Assembly: GCF_019048865.1 (NCBI RefSeq)
Contig: NZ_CP077604.1
Coordinates: 2,542,001-2,606,000 of the forward strand
Reading direction: 5' to 3'
Origin: Aquihabitans sp. G128
Lineage (GTDB): Bacteria; Actinomycetota; Acidimicrobiia; Acidimicrobiales; Iamiaceae
DNA length: 64,000 nt
Below are positions 53,582 to 61,174 of the stretch, piece after piece. The stretch's first letter is position 1; every line of letters begins with the position of its first letter. The notes under the pieces are model-generated. The model was given only the letters and a program-made list of their open reading frames with translations. It was not told where the DNA came from and made no database searches. A program made the translations under genes and the position numbers.

Positions 53582-55227
53582 GCCCCGCCGACCGCATCGA
53601 TCCCGCCGTCGTCGACTGGGCCGGGCTGCGGGGCGGCCTCACGGTCTGCGGCACCACCTCCGACGCCGGCAAGAGCCAGGTGGTCACCGGGCTGTGCCGG
53701 CTGCTGCGCCGCAACGGCGTGTCGGTGGCCCCGTTCAAGGCCCAGAACATGGCCAACAACAGCTTCGTGACCCGCTCGGGCCACGAGATCGGGCGGGCCC
53801 AGGGCGTGCAGGCCCTCGCAGCGGGCGCCGAGCCCGAGGTGGCCATGAACCCGGTGCTGCTCAAGCCCACCGGCGACCGCACCAGCCAGGTGGTGGTCCT
53901 GGGCCGGCCCCTCGGCCACCTCACCGCCGCCGAGTACCACGAGCACAAGCCCCACCTGCTGGCCACCGTGCTCGACGCCCTGGCCGACCTGCGCCGCCGG
54001 TTCGACGTGGTGGTCATCGAGGGCGCCGGCAGCCCCGCCGAGATCAACCTGCTCGACCACGACATCGTGAACCTGCGCATCGCCCACGAGGCCGACCTGC
54101 ACGCCGTGGTGGTCGGCGACATCGATCGGGGCGGCGTCTTCGCCGCCCTGCACGGCACGGTCGACCTCCTGCCGCCGCGCTACCGACGGCTGGTGGGCGG
54201 CTTCGTCATCAACAAGTTCCGCGGCGACCCCGCCCTGCTGCTCGACGGCACCGACCAGCTGGAGGCCCGCAGCGGCGTGCCCACCCTGGGCGTGGTGCCG
54301 TGGCTGCGCGACATCGCCCTCGACGCCGAGGACTCCCTCGCCCTCGACGGGCTCCGGCCCCGCCCGGCCGGGGAGCCTCCGGCCGGGTCCGATCGGCTCG
54401 ACGTCGCCGTCGTCCGCTTCCCCCGCCTGTCGAACTTCACCGACCTCGACGCCCTCGCCATCGAGCCCGGCGTCGGCGTGCGCTACGTCGACACCGGCGC
54501 CGCCCTGGGCGCCCCCGACCTGGTGGTGCTGCCCGGCAGCAAGGCCACGCTGGCCGACCTGGCGTGGCTGCGCGCCCAGGGCCTGGCCGACGCCGTCACC
54601 GCGGCGGCCGGCGACCCCGCCGGCCCGGTCGTGCTGGGCATCTGCGGTGGCTACCAGGCCCTGGGCCGCACCATCACCGACCCCCACGGCGTCGAGTCGA
54701 CCGGTGGCGAGGCCACCGACGGCCTGGCGCTGCTCGACGTGGCCACCACCTTCGATCCGGTCAAGGTCACCCGCCGCCGCTCGGGCACCGCCCTCGGCCA
54801 GCCCATCGAGGGCTACGAGATCCACCACGGCCGCGTCGCGCGCGGCCCGGCCGCCGAGGCGTGGGTCGCCCTCGCCCCCGACCCGCTCGGCCCGGTCGAC
54901 CCGACCGCTTCGACCGACACCGACACCGACACCGACACCACGGCCGATACCTCGCCCGGATCCGAGGCCGAAGGCGCCCAGGCCGCCGACGGCCGCGTGC
55001 GGGGCACCACGGTGCACGGGCTGTTCGAGGAGGACGCGTTCCGGGCGGCGTTCCTGGTCGACGTGGCCCGCCGCCGGGGCAAGCGGTTCGTCCCCGCCGG
55101 GGTCAGCTTCGCCGCCGCCCGCACCCACCAGTTCGACCGGGTTGCCGACGCCCTGGAGGCCCACGTCGACCTCGCCGCCGTCGCCCGTCTGATCACCACC
55201 CGCCCGCCGCCCGAGGAGCCCTCGTGA
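53578..55227 (+). CDS. cobQ: Cobyric acid synthase
   Basis: A 549-residue CobQ/CbiP that amidates the b, d, e and g side chains of adenosylcobyrinic acid a,c-diamide. N-terminal P-loop part: VCGTTSDAGKSQVVTGLCRLLRRNGVSVAPFKAQNMANNSFVT, VVIEGAGSPAEINLLDHDIVNL, GDIDRGGVFA. C-terminal glutaminase-like part: LPGSKATLADLAWL, VLGICGGYQALG (catalytic Cys), YEIHHGRV and GTTVHGLFE. An insertion near residues 445-465 (TDTDTDTDTTAD) comes from a simple repeat. GTG start and stop overlap neighbours by 4 nt. Confidence 0.95.
   Translation: MSPADRIDPAVVDWAGLRGGLTVCGTTSDAGKSQVVTGLCRLLRRNGVSVAPFKAQNMANNSFVTRSGHEIGRAQGVQALAAGAEPEVAMNPVLLKPTGDRTSQVVVLGRPLGHLTAAEYHEHKPHLLATVLDALADLRRRFDVVVIEGAGSPAEINLLDHDIVNLRIAHEADLHAVVVGDIDRGGVFAALHGTVDLLPPRYRRLVGGFVINKFRGDPALLLDGTDQLEARSGVPTLGVVPWLRDIALDAEDSLALDGLRPRPAGEPPAGSDRLDVAVVRFPRLSNFTDLDALAIEPGVGVRYVDTGAALGAPDLVVLPGSKATLADLAWLRAQGLADAVTAAAGDPAGPVVLGICGGYQALGRTITDPHGVESTGGEATDGLALLDVATTFDPVKVTRRRSGTALGQPIEGYEIHHGRVARGPAAEAWVALAPDPLGPVDPTASTDTDTDTDTTADTSPGSEAEGAQAADGRVRGTTVHGLFEEDAFRAAFLVDVARRRGKRFVPAGVSFAAARTHQFDRVADALEAHVDLAAVARLITTRPPPEEPS
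54915..54938 (+). repeat. Four tandem CGACAC hexamers in cobQ
   Basis: Four perfect copies encode a Thr-Asp repeat in a surface insertion of the glutaminase-like domain. It is absent from ordinary CobQ. Confidence 0.8.
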
Positions 55228-56774
55228 CCGCCGCCCTGCCCCTCCCCTTCGACGCCGTCGTGTTCGACATCGGCGGCACCCTCGTGGTGGAGGCCGCCCC
55301 CGGCACCCCGGTGGACCGGCTCCAGGTCACCTACCTCGACGGCGCGCCCCGCACCCTGGCGGCGCTGGCCGCCGCCGGCCTCGCCCTCGGCGCCGTCACC
55401 GACACCTCGGTGATGACCGAGGCCCACGTGCGCGGCCTCATCGAGCTCGACGGCGTCTCCGCGCTGCTCACCGAGCTGGTCACCTCCTTCGACCTCGGCG
55501 TGGCCAAGCCCGAGCCCGACGGCATCGTCGAGGTGCTGCGCCGACTCGGCGTCACCGACCCGGCCCGAGCCCTGTTCGTGGGCGACCGCGACGTCGACCG
55601 TGACGCTGCGGCCGCCGCCGGCTGCAGCTTCGCCCGCGTCCACGCGGACGAGCCGGTCCCGGAGGCGCTGCGCCGGGCCTTCGTGGTGGCCGGCGCCTCC
55701 CCCACCGCAGCCGCGGCGGCCCTCGTCGCCCCGGTCGACGCCGAGGCCGCCGCGGAGGCCGACGCCCGCCAGCTCCGCCTCACCAAGCCCGCCGGTGCGC
55801 TGGGCCGGCTCGAGCAGCTGGGCACCCAGCTGGCGGCCATCGCCGGTGCGGTGCCGCCCCCGGTGCCCGAGCCGGTGGCGCTGGGCGTCTTCGCCGGCGA
55901 CCACGGCGTGCTGGTCGAAGGCGTGAGCCCGTGGCCGCAGGAGGTGACCGCCCAGATGATCGCCAACGTCGCCGGTGGCGGCGCCGCCGTGAGCGTCCTC
56001 GCCCGCCAGGTGGGCGTGGCCGTGACGGTGGTCGACGTGGGCGTCGCCACCCCCTGGCCGGAGGGCGCGGCCGTGCTCGACCGGAACGTCCGGCGGGGCA
56101 CCGCCAACCTGGCCGACGGCCCGGCGATGACCCGGGACGAGGCCCTCGCCGCCCTCGACGTGGGCGCCCTGCTCGCCGCCGACCTGGTGGCCGAGGGCGC
56201 GCGGGCGCTGGCCACCGGCGACATGGGCATCGGCAACACCACGCCGTCGGCCGCCCTCGTGGCCCTGTTGGCCGACCAGCCGGCGGCGGCCGTGACCGGT
56301 CGCGGCACCGGCATCGACGACCCGACCCTCGCCAAAAAGGTCGCCGTCATCGAGCGGGCCGTCGCCCGCGTCCGCCAGCAGGGCGTCGAGGGCCCGGTCG
56401 ACGCGCTGGTGGCGCTGACCGAGGTGGGCGGGCTGGAGCACGCCGCCCTCGCCGGCTTCGTGATCGGCGCGGCCGCCGCTCGGGTGCCGGTGGTCATCGA
56501 CGGCGTCATCGCCGCATCGGCGTTGCTCGTGGCCCACGGCCTCGTCCCCGGCGTGCTGCCCTACGTGGTGGCCGGCCACCGGTCGGTGGAGCCGGGCGCC
56601 TCGGTGGCGCTGGCCCACCTGGGCCTCGAGCCCCTGGTCGACCTGGGCCTGCGCCTGGGCGAGGGCACCGGGGCCGTGCTGGCGGTCCCCATCGTGCAGG
56701 CCGCGGCCCGCATCCTGGGCGAGATGGCCACGTTCGACGAGGCCGGCGTCACCGACGAGGACCCCGCCGGCTGA
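55224..56774 (+). CDS. cobT: HAD-CobT fusion: phosphatase-like domain joined to the DMB phosphoribosyltransferase
   Basis: A 516-residue fusion. Residues 1-170 form a HAD domain: motif I FDIGGTLV, motif II region AVTDTS, motif III Lys in GVAKPEPDG, motif IV LFVGDRDVDRDAAAAAG. Residues 190-510 are CobT: GVFAGDHGVLVEGVSPWPQEVTAQM, ATGDMGIGNTTPSAAL, TGRGTGIDD, and GEGTGAVLAVPIVQAAARIL with catalytic Glu480. CobT makes alpha-ribazole 5'-phosphate from nicotinate mononucleotide and dimethylbenzimidazole. The HAD part could remove that phosphate, the job of CobC, which is not visible here; its motif I has Gly in place of the second Asp. Last gene of unit 3; GTG start overlaps cobQ. Confidence 0.92.
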   Translation: MTAALPLPFDAVVFDIGGTLVVEAAPGTPVDRLQVTYLDGAPRTLAALAAAGLALGAVTDTSVMTEAHVRGLIELDGVSALLTELVTSFDLGVAKPEPDGIVEVLRRLGVTDPARALFVGDRDVDRDAAAAAGCSFARVHADEPVPEALRRAFVVAGASPTAAAAALVAPVDAEAAAEADARQLRLTKPAGALGRLEQLGTQLAAIAGAVPPPVPEPVALGVFAGDHGVLVEGVSPWPQEVTAQMIANVAGGGAAVSVLARQVGVAVTVVDVGVATPWPEGAAVLDRNVRRGTANLADGPAMTRDEALAALDVGALLAADLVAEGARALATGDMGIGNTTPSAALVALLADQPAAAVTGRGTGIDDPTLAKKVAVIERAVARVRQQGVEGPVDALVALTEVGGLEHAALAGFVIGAAAARVPVVIDGVIAASALLVAHGLVPGVLPYVVAGHRSVEPGASVALAHLGLEPLVDLGLRLGEGTGAVLAVPIVQAAARILGEMATFDEAGVTDEDPAG

Positions 56775-56813
56775 GCCCGGCCGACCGACGGCAGCCGACC
56801 GGCACCCGGGCGG

Positions 56814-58358
56814 TCAGCCGGCCGGCGGGTCGTCCGCCTCGACGGTGGGACCGGCGAGCAGCTCGAGGCGCGCCATCCCCTGGGCCACCTCGCCTCGCCC
56901 CTTCTGCTCGTACATGGCGGCGTCGGCCCGGCTGAGCAGGTCCCACGGCTGGTCGCCGGGCAGCGACCGGGCCAGGCCCACGCTGACGCCCACCAGCTCG
57001 CGCCGGGCGACGGGGACCGTGGCCACCGCCAGGTGGATGCGCTGGCTGAGGTCGGCGCTCTGGTCGTCGTCGACGTGGGGGGCCACGACCACGAACTCGT
57101 CGCCGCCCACCCGGGCCACGCACTCGCCGGGGTGGAGGCTGGCCTCGATGCCCTCGGCCACCGCGGAGAGCACGGCGTCGCCGGCCACGTGGCCGAGCCG
57201 GTCGTTGACCGCCTTGAACCGGTCGAGGTCGATGAACGCCACCACCAGGTCGTCGTCCTGCTCGAGCCGGACGTGCAGGTGGTCGAGCAGCCACGCCCGG
57301 TTGGCCAGCCCGGTGAGCAGGTCGTGGTTGGCCTGGTGCTCCAACCGCTGCTCGCGCTCCTGGCGGTGGGTGACGTCCTGGATGGTGAGCACCACCAGCT
57401 GCACCTCCAGCCCGCCGGACCCGGCGCGCGAGGTGAACGCAGCCTCGATCAGCCGCTCCCCGGCATCGGCGCCGTCGACCGCCAGGGTGAAGGTGTCCTG
57501 GCCCGGACGGCGCGAGAGGTCCTCGACCGTCGCCGCCACCCGGTCCCGGTCCGCTGGGGCCATGGCCTCGATGAGCGGTCCCGAGCACAGGGTGGCCACG
57601 TCGGTGCCCAGCAGCTCCGCGGCGATGTCGTTGGCGAAGACGGGACGGCCCTGGGGCGACAGCACGGCGACGCCGATGGGCAGGTGCTCGGCGAGCAGCG
57701 CGGCGCCCATGTCGGCCGGGAGCTCGGGCGAGATCGGGCCCACCGTGCCGCTCCACGGCCGGGTGCACAGGACCATGCCCTGGATCACCGGGTCGTCCTG
57801 GCGGTTGTGCACCTCGAGGTCGAAGGGGCGGAAGGAGCCGTCGGGCAGCTGGAGCCGCACCGACGTCGCCCCGCTCCAGCCCGGCTCGGTCTGGAACACC
57901 TGGCTGCCGGCCTCGAACAGGCGCAGCGCGTCGTCGGGGTGCACGTAGGTCATGGCGTGGTCGCCGGCGCGCTTGGGCCGGCCGGTGACCCCGTCGGGCG
58001 AGGTCAGGTTGGCGACCACCTCCCACCCGGCGCGCACGACCATCACCGACTCCTGGAGGAAGGGCACCAGCTTGGCCAGCATCTCGGGCGTGGCCTCGGT
58101 GCCGGGCCCGGTGGCCAGGCCGACGGCTTCGTCGTGGCGCACGTGGACGCGGGGCCCCACGGGGCCGGTGACGTGCTCGGTTCCGTCTTGCACCTGGTGC
58201 AACGCTCCTCCTCCGACACCGGCGCGCTCCGGAGGTGGTGCGCTGGTGCTCCCTTCGAGCGCCACCCCGCCCGGGGTCGTCCGAAGCGTGGGTCCTTCGA
58301 CAGGGACCCCCGCTCCTCCTGCCTCGTCGGTCGGATCGGGCCCTGACCAGGACGTCAC
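56814..58358 (-). CDS. PAS-GGDEF diguanylate cyclase
   Basis: A 514-residue signalling protein. After a non-conserved, possibly disordered first 95 residues come two PAS-like domains: residues about 95-210 (TPEMLAKLVPFLQESVMVV, MTYVHPDDALRLFE) and 215-330 (LLAEHLPIGVAVLSPQGRPVFAND, APADRDRV). The GGDEF domain (residues 335-500) has the active GGDEF at 418-422, LDRFKAVNDRLGHVAGD and RADAAMYEQKGRG. It should make cyclic di-GMP; no EAL domain is present. The GTG start at 58358 overlaps the LOG gene stop (GTGA), so the two are coupled. No transmembrane helix is seen. Confidence 0.92.
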   Translation of the reverse strand: MTSWSGPDPTDEAGGAGVPVEGPTLRTTPGGVALEGSTSAPPPERAGVGGGALHQVQDGTEHVTGPVGPRVHVRHDEAVGLATGPGTEATPEMLAKLVPFLQESVMVVRAGWEVVANLTSPDGVTGRPKRAGDHAMTYVHPDDALRLFEAGSQVFQTEPGWSGATSVRLQLPDGSFRPFDLEVHNRQDDPVIQGMVLCTRPWSGTVGPISPELPADMGAALLAEHLPIGVAVLSPQGRPVFANDIAAELLGTDVATLCSGPLIEAMAPADRDRVAATVEDLSRRPGQDTFTLAVDGADAGERLIEAAFTSRAGSGGLEVQLVVLTIQDVTHRQEREQRLEHQANHDLLTGLANRAWLLDHLHVRLEQDDDLVVAFIDLDRFKAVNDRLGHVAGDAVLSAVAEGIEASLHPGECVARVGGDEFVVVAPHVDDDQSADLSQRIHLAVATVPVARRELVGVSVGLARSLPGDQPWDLLSRADAAMYEQKGRGEVAQGMARLELLAGPTVEADDPPAG

Positions 58359-59311
58359 CGGGCGCTCGGGCCGGCGGCGGCCAGGAAGGACAGGACCTCG
58401 GCCTGCTGGTCGGTGCAGCAGACGTAGCGCTCGAAGTCGGCCTCGCCGAACAGGGTGCGGAGCAGGGGCAGGACCGGCAGCTGCTCGCTCCAGGCCGCCC
58501 CCGTGTCGAGGAACGCCATGGGGCTGAAGCGGTCGTGGAAGACCCGGTAGAAGTTCTGGGCGGCGTCCTGGAAGACCTCCTGCACGGTGCCCGCCCAGCC
58601 GGGGGCGAACACGATGCCGTCGCCGGCGATGGCCAGCAGCCCGTCCTCGCGCAGCGAGTTCGAGAAGTACTTGGCGATGTCGGTGGCGAACGGCGTGGGC
58701 GGCTCGTGGCCGTAGAACCAGGTGGGCACGGCCAGGCTGCGACCCCGGTGCTCGGGCGCCACCGTGTCGAGCACCTCGAACGCCGGCCGCTGCCAGGCGT
58801 GGAGGGCGGCGAGCACCTTCGGGTCGACGGCGCCGTCTGGCCCCACCAGCGGCGCCTCGTCACCGGGGAAGCGCGGCACCGTGGCCAGGTGGTCGATGGC
58901 GGCGCTCCGGGCGGCCGGGTCGGCGGGGGCCAGCAGGGCACCGAGGTGGGTGGCCTCCATGGCGCCCGGTCCGCCGCCGGAGACGACCAGGTCGCCCCGC
59001 GCCGTGAGCGCCGCCGCCAGCTCGACCACGTCCCGGTACGCCGCGTCGTCGCGTGCGAGGGCGTGGCCGCCCATCACCGCCACCACCCGCCGGTCGACCA
59101 GGAGCTCGTCGCGGGCGTCGGTGATGCACTGGTCGTGCAGGGCGCGGAGCATGCCCACCTCGCGGCTGGGCGCCGACCGGGTGGACGCGTAGGTCCGCAG
59201 GTCGAGGGTCGAGGCGTACGACGACGGGTCGTCGCCCCGGAACCCGGAGAAGAGCTCCTCAGGCGTGTAGAGCGTGGTCCGGAACGGCAGCACCGGGAAC
59301 TCGGCGGTCAT
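58355..59311 (-). CDS. LOG-family Rossmann-fold protein
   Basis: A 318-residue protein of the lysine decarboxylase-like/LOG fold. It has the nucleotide-binding VVSGGGPGAMEATHLGALLA and the second motif FAPGWAGTVQEVFQDAAQ, a variant of the usual PGGxGTxxE. LOG enzymes hydrolyse nucleoside 5'-monophosphates or cytokinin precursors; this longer form with an added N-terminal (FPVLPFRTTLYTPEELFSGF) and middle segment is of unknown substrate. The ATG at 59311 faces the dioxygenase gene with only 25 nt between starts. Its stop is coupled to the PAS-GGDEF gene. Confidence 0.85.
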   Translation of the reverse strand: MTAEFPVLPFRTTLYTPEELFSGFRGDDPSSYASTLDLRTYASTRSAPSREVGMLRALHDQCITDARDELLVDRRVVAVMGGHALARDDAAYRDVVELAAALTARGDLVVSGGGPGAMEATHLGALLAPADPAARSAAIDHLATVPRFPGDEAPLVGPDGAVDPKVLAALHAWQRPAFEVLDTVAPEHRGRSLAVPTWFYGHEPPTPFATDIAKYFSNSLREDGLLAIAGDGIVFAPGWAGTVQEVFQDAAQNFYRVFHDRFSPMAFLDTGAAWSEQLPVLPLLRTLFGEADFERYVCCTDQQAEVLSFLAAAGPSAR

Positions 59312-59336
59312 GGGCCGAGTCCAGCAGACTGGCCCC

Positions 59337-60122
59337 ATGGAACCCGCCGCCGACCACCCCCTGGCCGCCGACACCGCCGCCGAGGCGGCCCACTTCGCCG
59401 AGCACGGGTGGGTCCTGACCCGGACCGTCGACCCCGACGGCGTGGCCGAGCTCCAGGGCTGGCTGGACGAGGTCGCGGCCTGGCCCGACGACGGCGACGG
59501 CTGGATGCACCACCGCGAGCTCACCGACGACGGCCCCAAGCTGTGCCGCAGCGAGAACCTGATCCCCTTCCACACCGGCATCCGGGAGCTGCTCACCACG
59601 GGGTCGATGCTCGCCACCGCCTCGGCGCTGCTGGGCGAGCCGGCGGTGCTCTACAAGGAGAAGGTCAACTACAAGCTGGCCGGCGGCGCCGGCTACGCCC
59701 CGCACCAGGACGCGCCGGCCTACCCGTTCATCGACGCCCACGTCTCGTGCATGGTCGCCGTCGACGACTCCACCGTCGAGAACGGCTGCCTCGAGGTGGT
59801 CGACGCCTGCCACCAGGAGGTGCTGGCCGTCGATGCCGGCGGCTGCATCCACCCCGACCTCGTGGCCACCTACGACTGGGTTCCCGTCGAGGTGCCCGCC
59901 GGGTGGACCCTGTGGTTCCACTCCCGGACGCCCCACCGCAGCGGCCCCAACCGCTCGGCCACGCCCCGCCGCGCCCTCTACCCCACCTACAACGCCCGCT
60001 CCGAGGGCGACCTGCGCGCCGACTACTACGCCGAGAAGCTGGCCCGCTTCGCCGCCGGCGGCCGGGCCGACGGCAAGGTGCAGGTCTCGCTGATCGACGA
60101 CTTCCAGGGCCGAGCGGTCTGA
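59337..60122 (+). CDS. Phytanoyl-CoA dioxygenase-family oxygenase, PhnY*/TmpA-like
   Basis: A 261-residue non-haem iron, 2-oxoglutarate dioxygenase. Iron ligands are His123 and Asp125 in APHQDAPAYPF and the distal His200 in SRTPHRSGPNRS, where the Arg binds 2-oxoglutarate. Other marks are AHFAEHGWVLTRTVDPD at the start and AVLYKEKVNYKLAGGAGY. The next gene, which it overlaps by 1 nt, is of the HD-type phosphonate oxygenase family. In characterised pairs the dioxygenase hydroxylates the carbon next to phosphorus, so this gene is probably the first step. The substrate (2-aminoethylphosphonate, its N-methyl form or another) is unknown. Confidence 0.88.
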   Translation: MEPAADHPLAADTAAEAAHFAEHGWVLTRTVDPDGVAELQGWLDEVAAWPDDGDGWMHHRELTDDGPKLCRSENLIPFHTGIRELLTTGSMLATASALLGEPAVLYKEKVNYKLAGGAGYAPHQDAPAYPFIDAHVSCMVAVDDSTVENGCLEVVDACHQEVLAVDAGGCIHPDLVATYDWVPVEVPAGWTLWFHSRTPHRSGPNRSATPRRALYPTYNARSEGDLRADYYAEKLARFAAGGRADGKVQVSLIDDFQGRAV

Positions 60123-60679
60123 TGCCCGCCGCGCCGGTCGACGACGTCCTGGCGCTCTTCGACCACTGGGGCCGCGAGCGCTACGACGAGGCCGTCACCC
60201 AGCTCGACCACGCCCTGCAGACCGCCGCCCACGCCCAGGAGCAGGGGGCGGCGCCGGCCCTGGTGGCCGCCGCCCTGCTCCACGACGTCGGCCACCTGCT
60301 CGAGCTGCGCGACGGCGGGGCGGCCGACGGCGAGGTCGAGGCCGACCTGGCCCACGAGGCCCGAGGCGCCCGCTGGTTGGCCCCCGTCTTCGGCGCCGAC
60401 GTGACCGGTCCCATCGCCCTGCACGTGGCGGCCAAGCGCTACCGCTGCGCCGTCGAGCCGGCGTACCACGCCGGCCTGTCGCCCGGCTCGGCGCGCAGCC
60501 TGGTGCGCCAGGGCGGTCCGATGGGGCCCGAGGAGGTCGCGCGCTTCGAGCGCCACCCCGCCCACGTCGACGCCGTCCGGCTCCGCGGCTGGGACGACGC
60601 CGGCAAGGTCACCGAGGGCGTGGCGGTGCCCGACCTCGACGCCCACCGGGCCCTGCTCGAGCAGCTCGCCCGCCGCTGA
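60122..60679 (+). CDS. HD-domain phosphonate oxygenase, PhnZ/TmpB-like
   Basis: A 185-residue HD protein. The metal residues include His30 (TQLDHALQTA), His54-Asp55 in ALLHDVGHLLE, His in DLAHEARGARWL, and the C-terminal DAVRLRGWDDAGKV. Segments LHVAAKRYRCAVEPAYHAGLSP and SLVRQGGPMGPEEVARFE match the phosphonate-degradation HDIG family (PhnZ-type), which uses a mixed-valent diiron site to break the C-P bond of a 1-hydroxyphosphonate. It begins on the last base of the dioxygenase stop (TGATG). No phosphonate transporter is in the window. Confidence 0.88.
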   Translation: MPAAPVDDVLALFDHWGRERYDEAVTQLDHALQTAAHAQEQGAAPALVAAALLHDVGHLLELRDGGAADGEVEADLAHEARGARWLAPVFGADVTGPIALHVAAKRYRCAVEPAYHAGLSPGSARSLVRQGGPMGPEEVARFERHPAHVDAVRLRGWDDAGKVTEGVAVPDLDAHRALLEQLARR

Positions 60680-60700
60680 CCGCACCCGCCCTCCGGCGTT

Positions 60701-60745
60701 CACCCCTTCGCGAAGGGACCACCCCTTCAGCACCAGCCCCTTCGG
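60701..60745. repeat. Palindrome and CCCCTTC repeats
   Basis: CCCTTCG-CGAAGGG (60704-60717) is a perfect 14-bp palindrome in the 81-nt gap after the HD gene. CCCCTTC recurs twice more before 60745. It may be a terminator stem for the oxygenase pair or an operator for the small membrane protein gene. Confidence 0.45.
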
Positions 60746-60760
60746 GCCGATGGAAGGACC

Positions 60761-61111
60761 ATGAACACGCCGGGCCGCACCGCGCTGACGTGGCTGGGCC
60801 GGATCTTCCTGCTCGCCATCCCCTACGTGCTGGTGGCCAACCTCCTCTTCCCCGCCGGCATCGCCCCGCTCAGCCCGGTGCTGTGCCCGGACGGCCTCAC
60901 CGTCGAGACCAACGGCGACCGCGTCGAGGTCGCCCGGGACCTGACCTCGCCGGTCGCGGTGATCTGCACGTCGGAGAACCGGCTCGCCGAGGGCACCAAC
61001 CGCCTCTACGGCACCGTCGGCGTGTTCTTCCTGGTGGCCGTCGCGGCCTACGCGGTGCGCAACCGGCTCACCCCGAAGGTGACCGGTCCGGGCACGCCCG
61101 CGCGCGCCTGA
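60761..61111 (+). CDS. Small membrane protein, unknown function
   Basis: A 116-residue protein with one helix at about 10-32 (LTWLGRIFLLAIPYVLVANLLFPAG), an outer loop with two Cys (VLCPDGL and VICTSEN), which could form a disulfide, and a second helix at about 85-100 (TVGVFFLVAVAAYAV). A GGAAGGACC lies just before the ATG. I do not recognise a family. Confidence 0.72.
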   Translation: MNTPGRTALTWLGRIFLLAIPYVLVANLLFPAGIAPLSPVLCPDGLTVETNGDRVEVARDLTSPVAVICTSENRLAEGTNRLYGTVGVFFLVAVAAYAVRNRLTPKVTGPGTPARA

Positions 61112-61162
61112 GCGCCCGCCACCCGTGCGGGTGACCCCCGTCGCACCGGCCCGGGCCGCCGC

Positions 61163-61168
61163 TACGGT
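61163..61168 (+). promoter_or_regulatory. -10-like hexamer TACGGT, leaderless dimethylformamidase-like gene
   Basis: TACGGT ends 6 nt before the ATG at 61175; no Shine-Dalgarno is visible. Confidence 0.45.
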
Positions 61169-61174
61169 CCCGCC

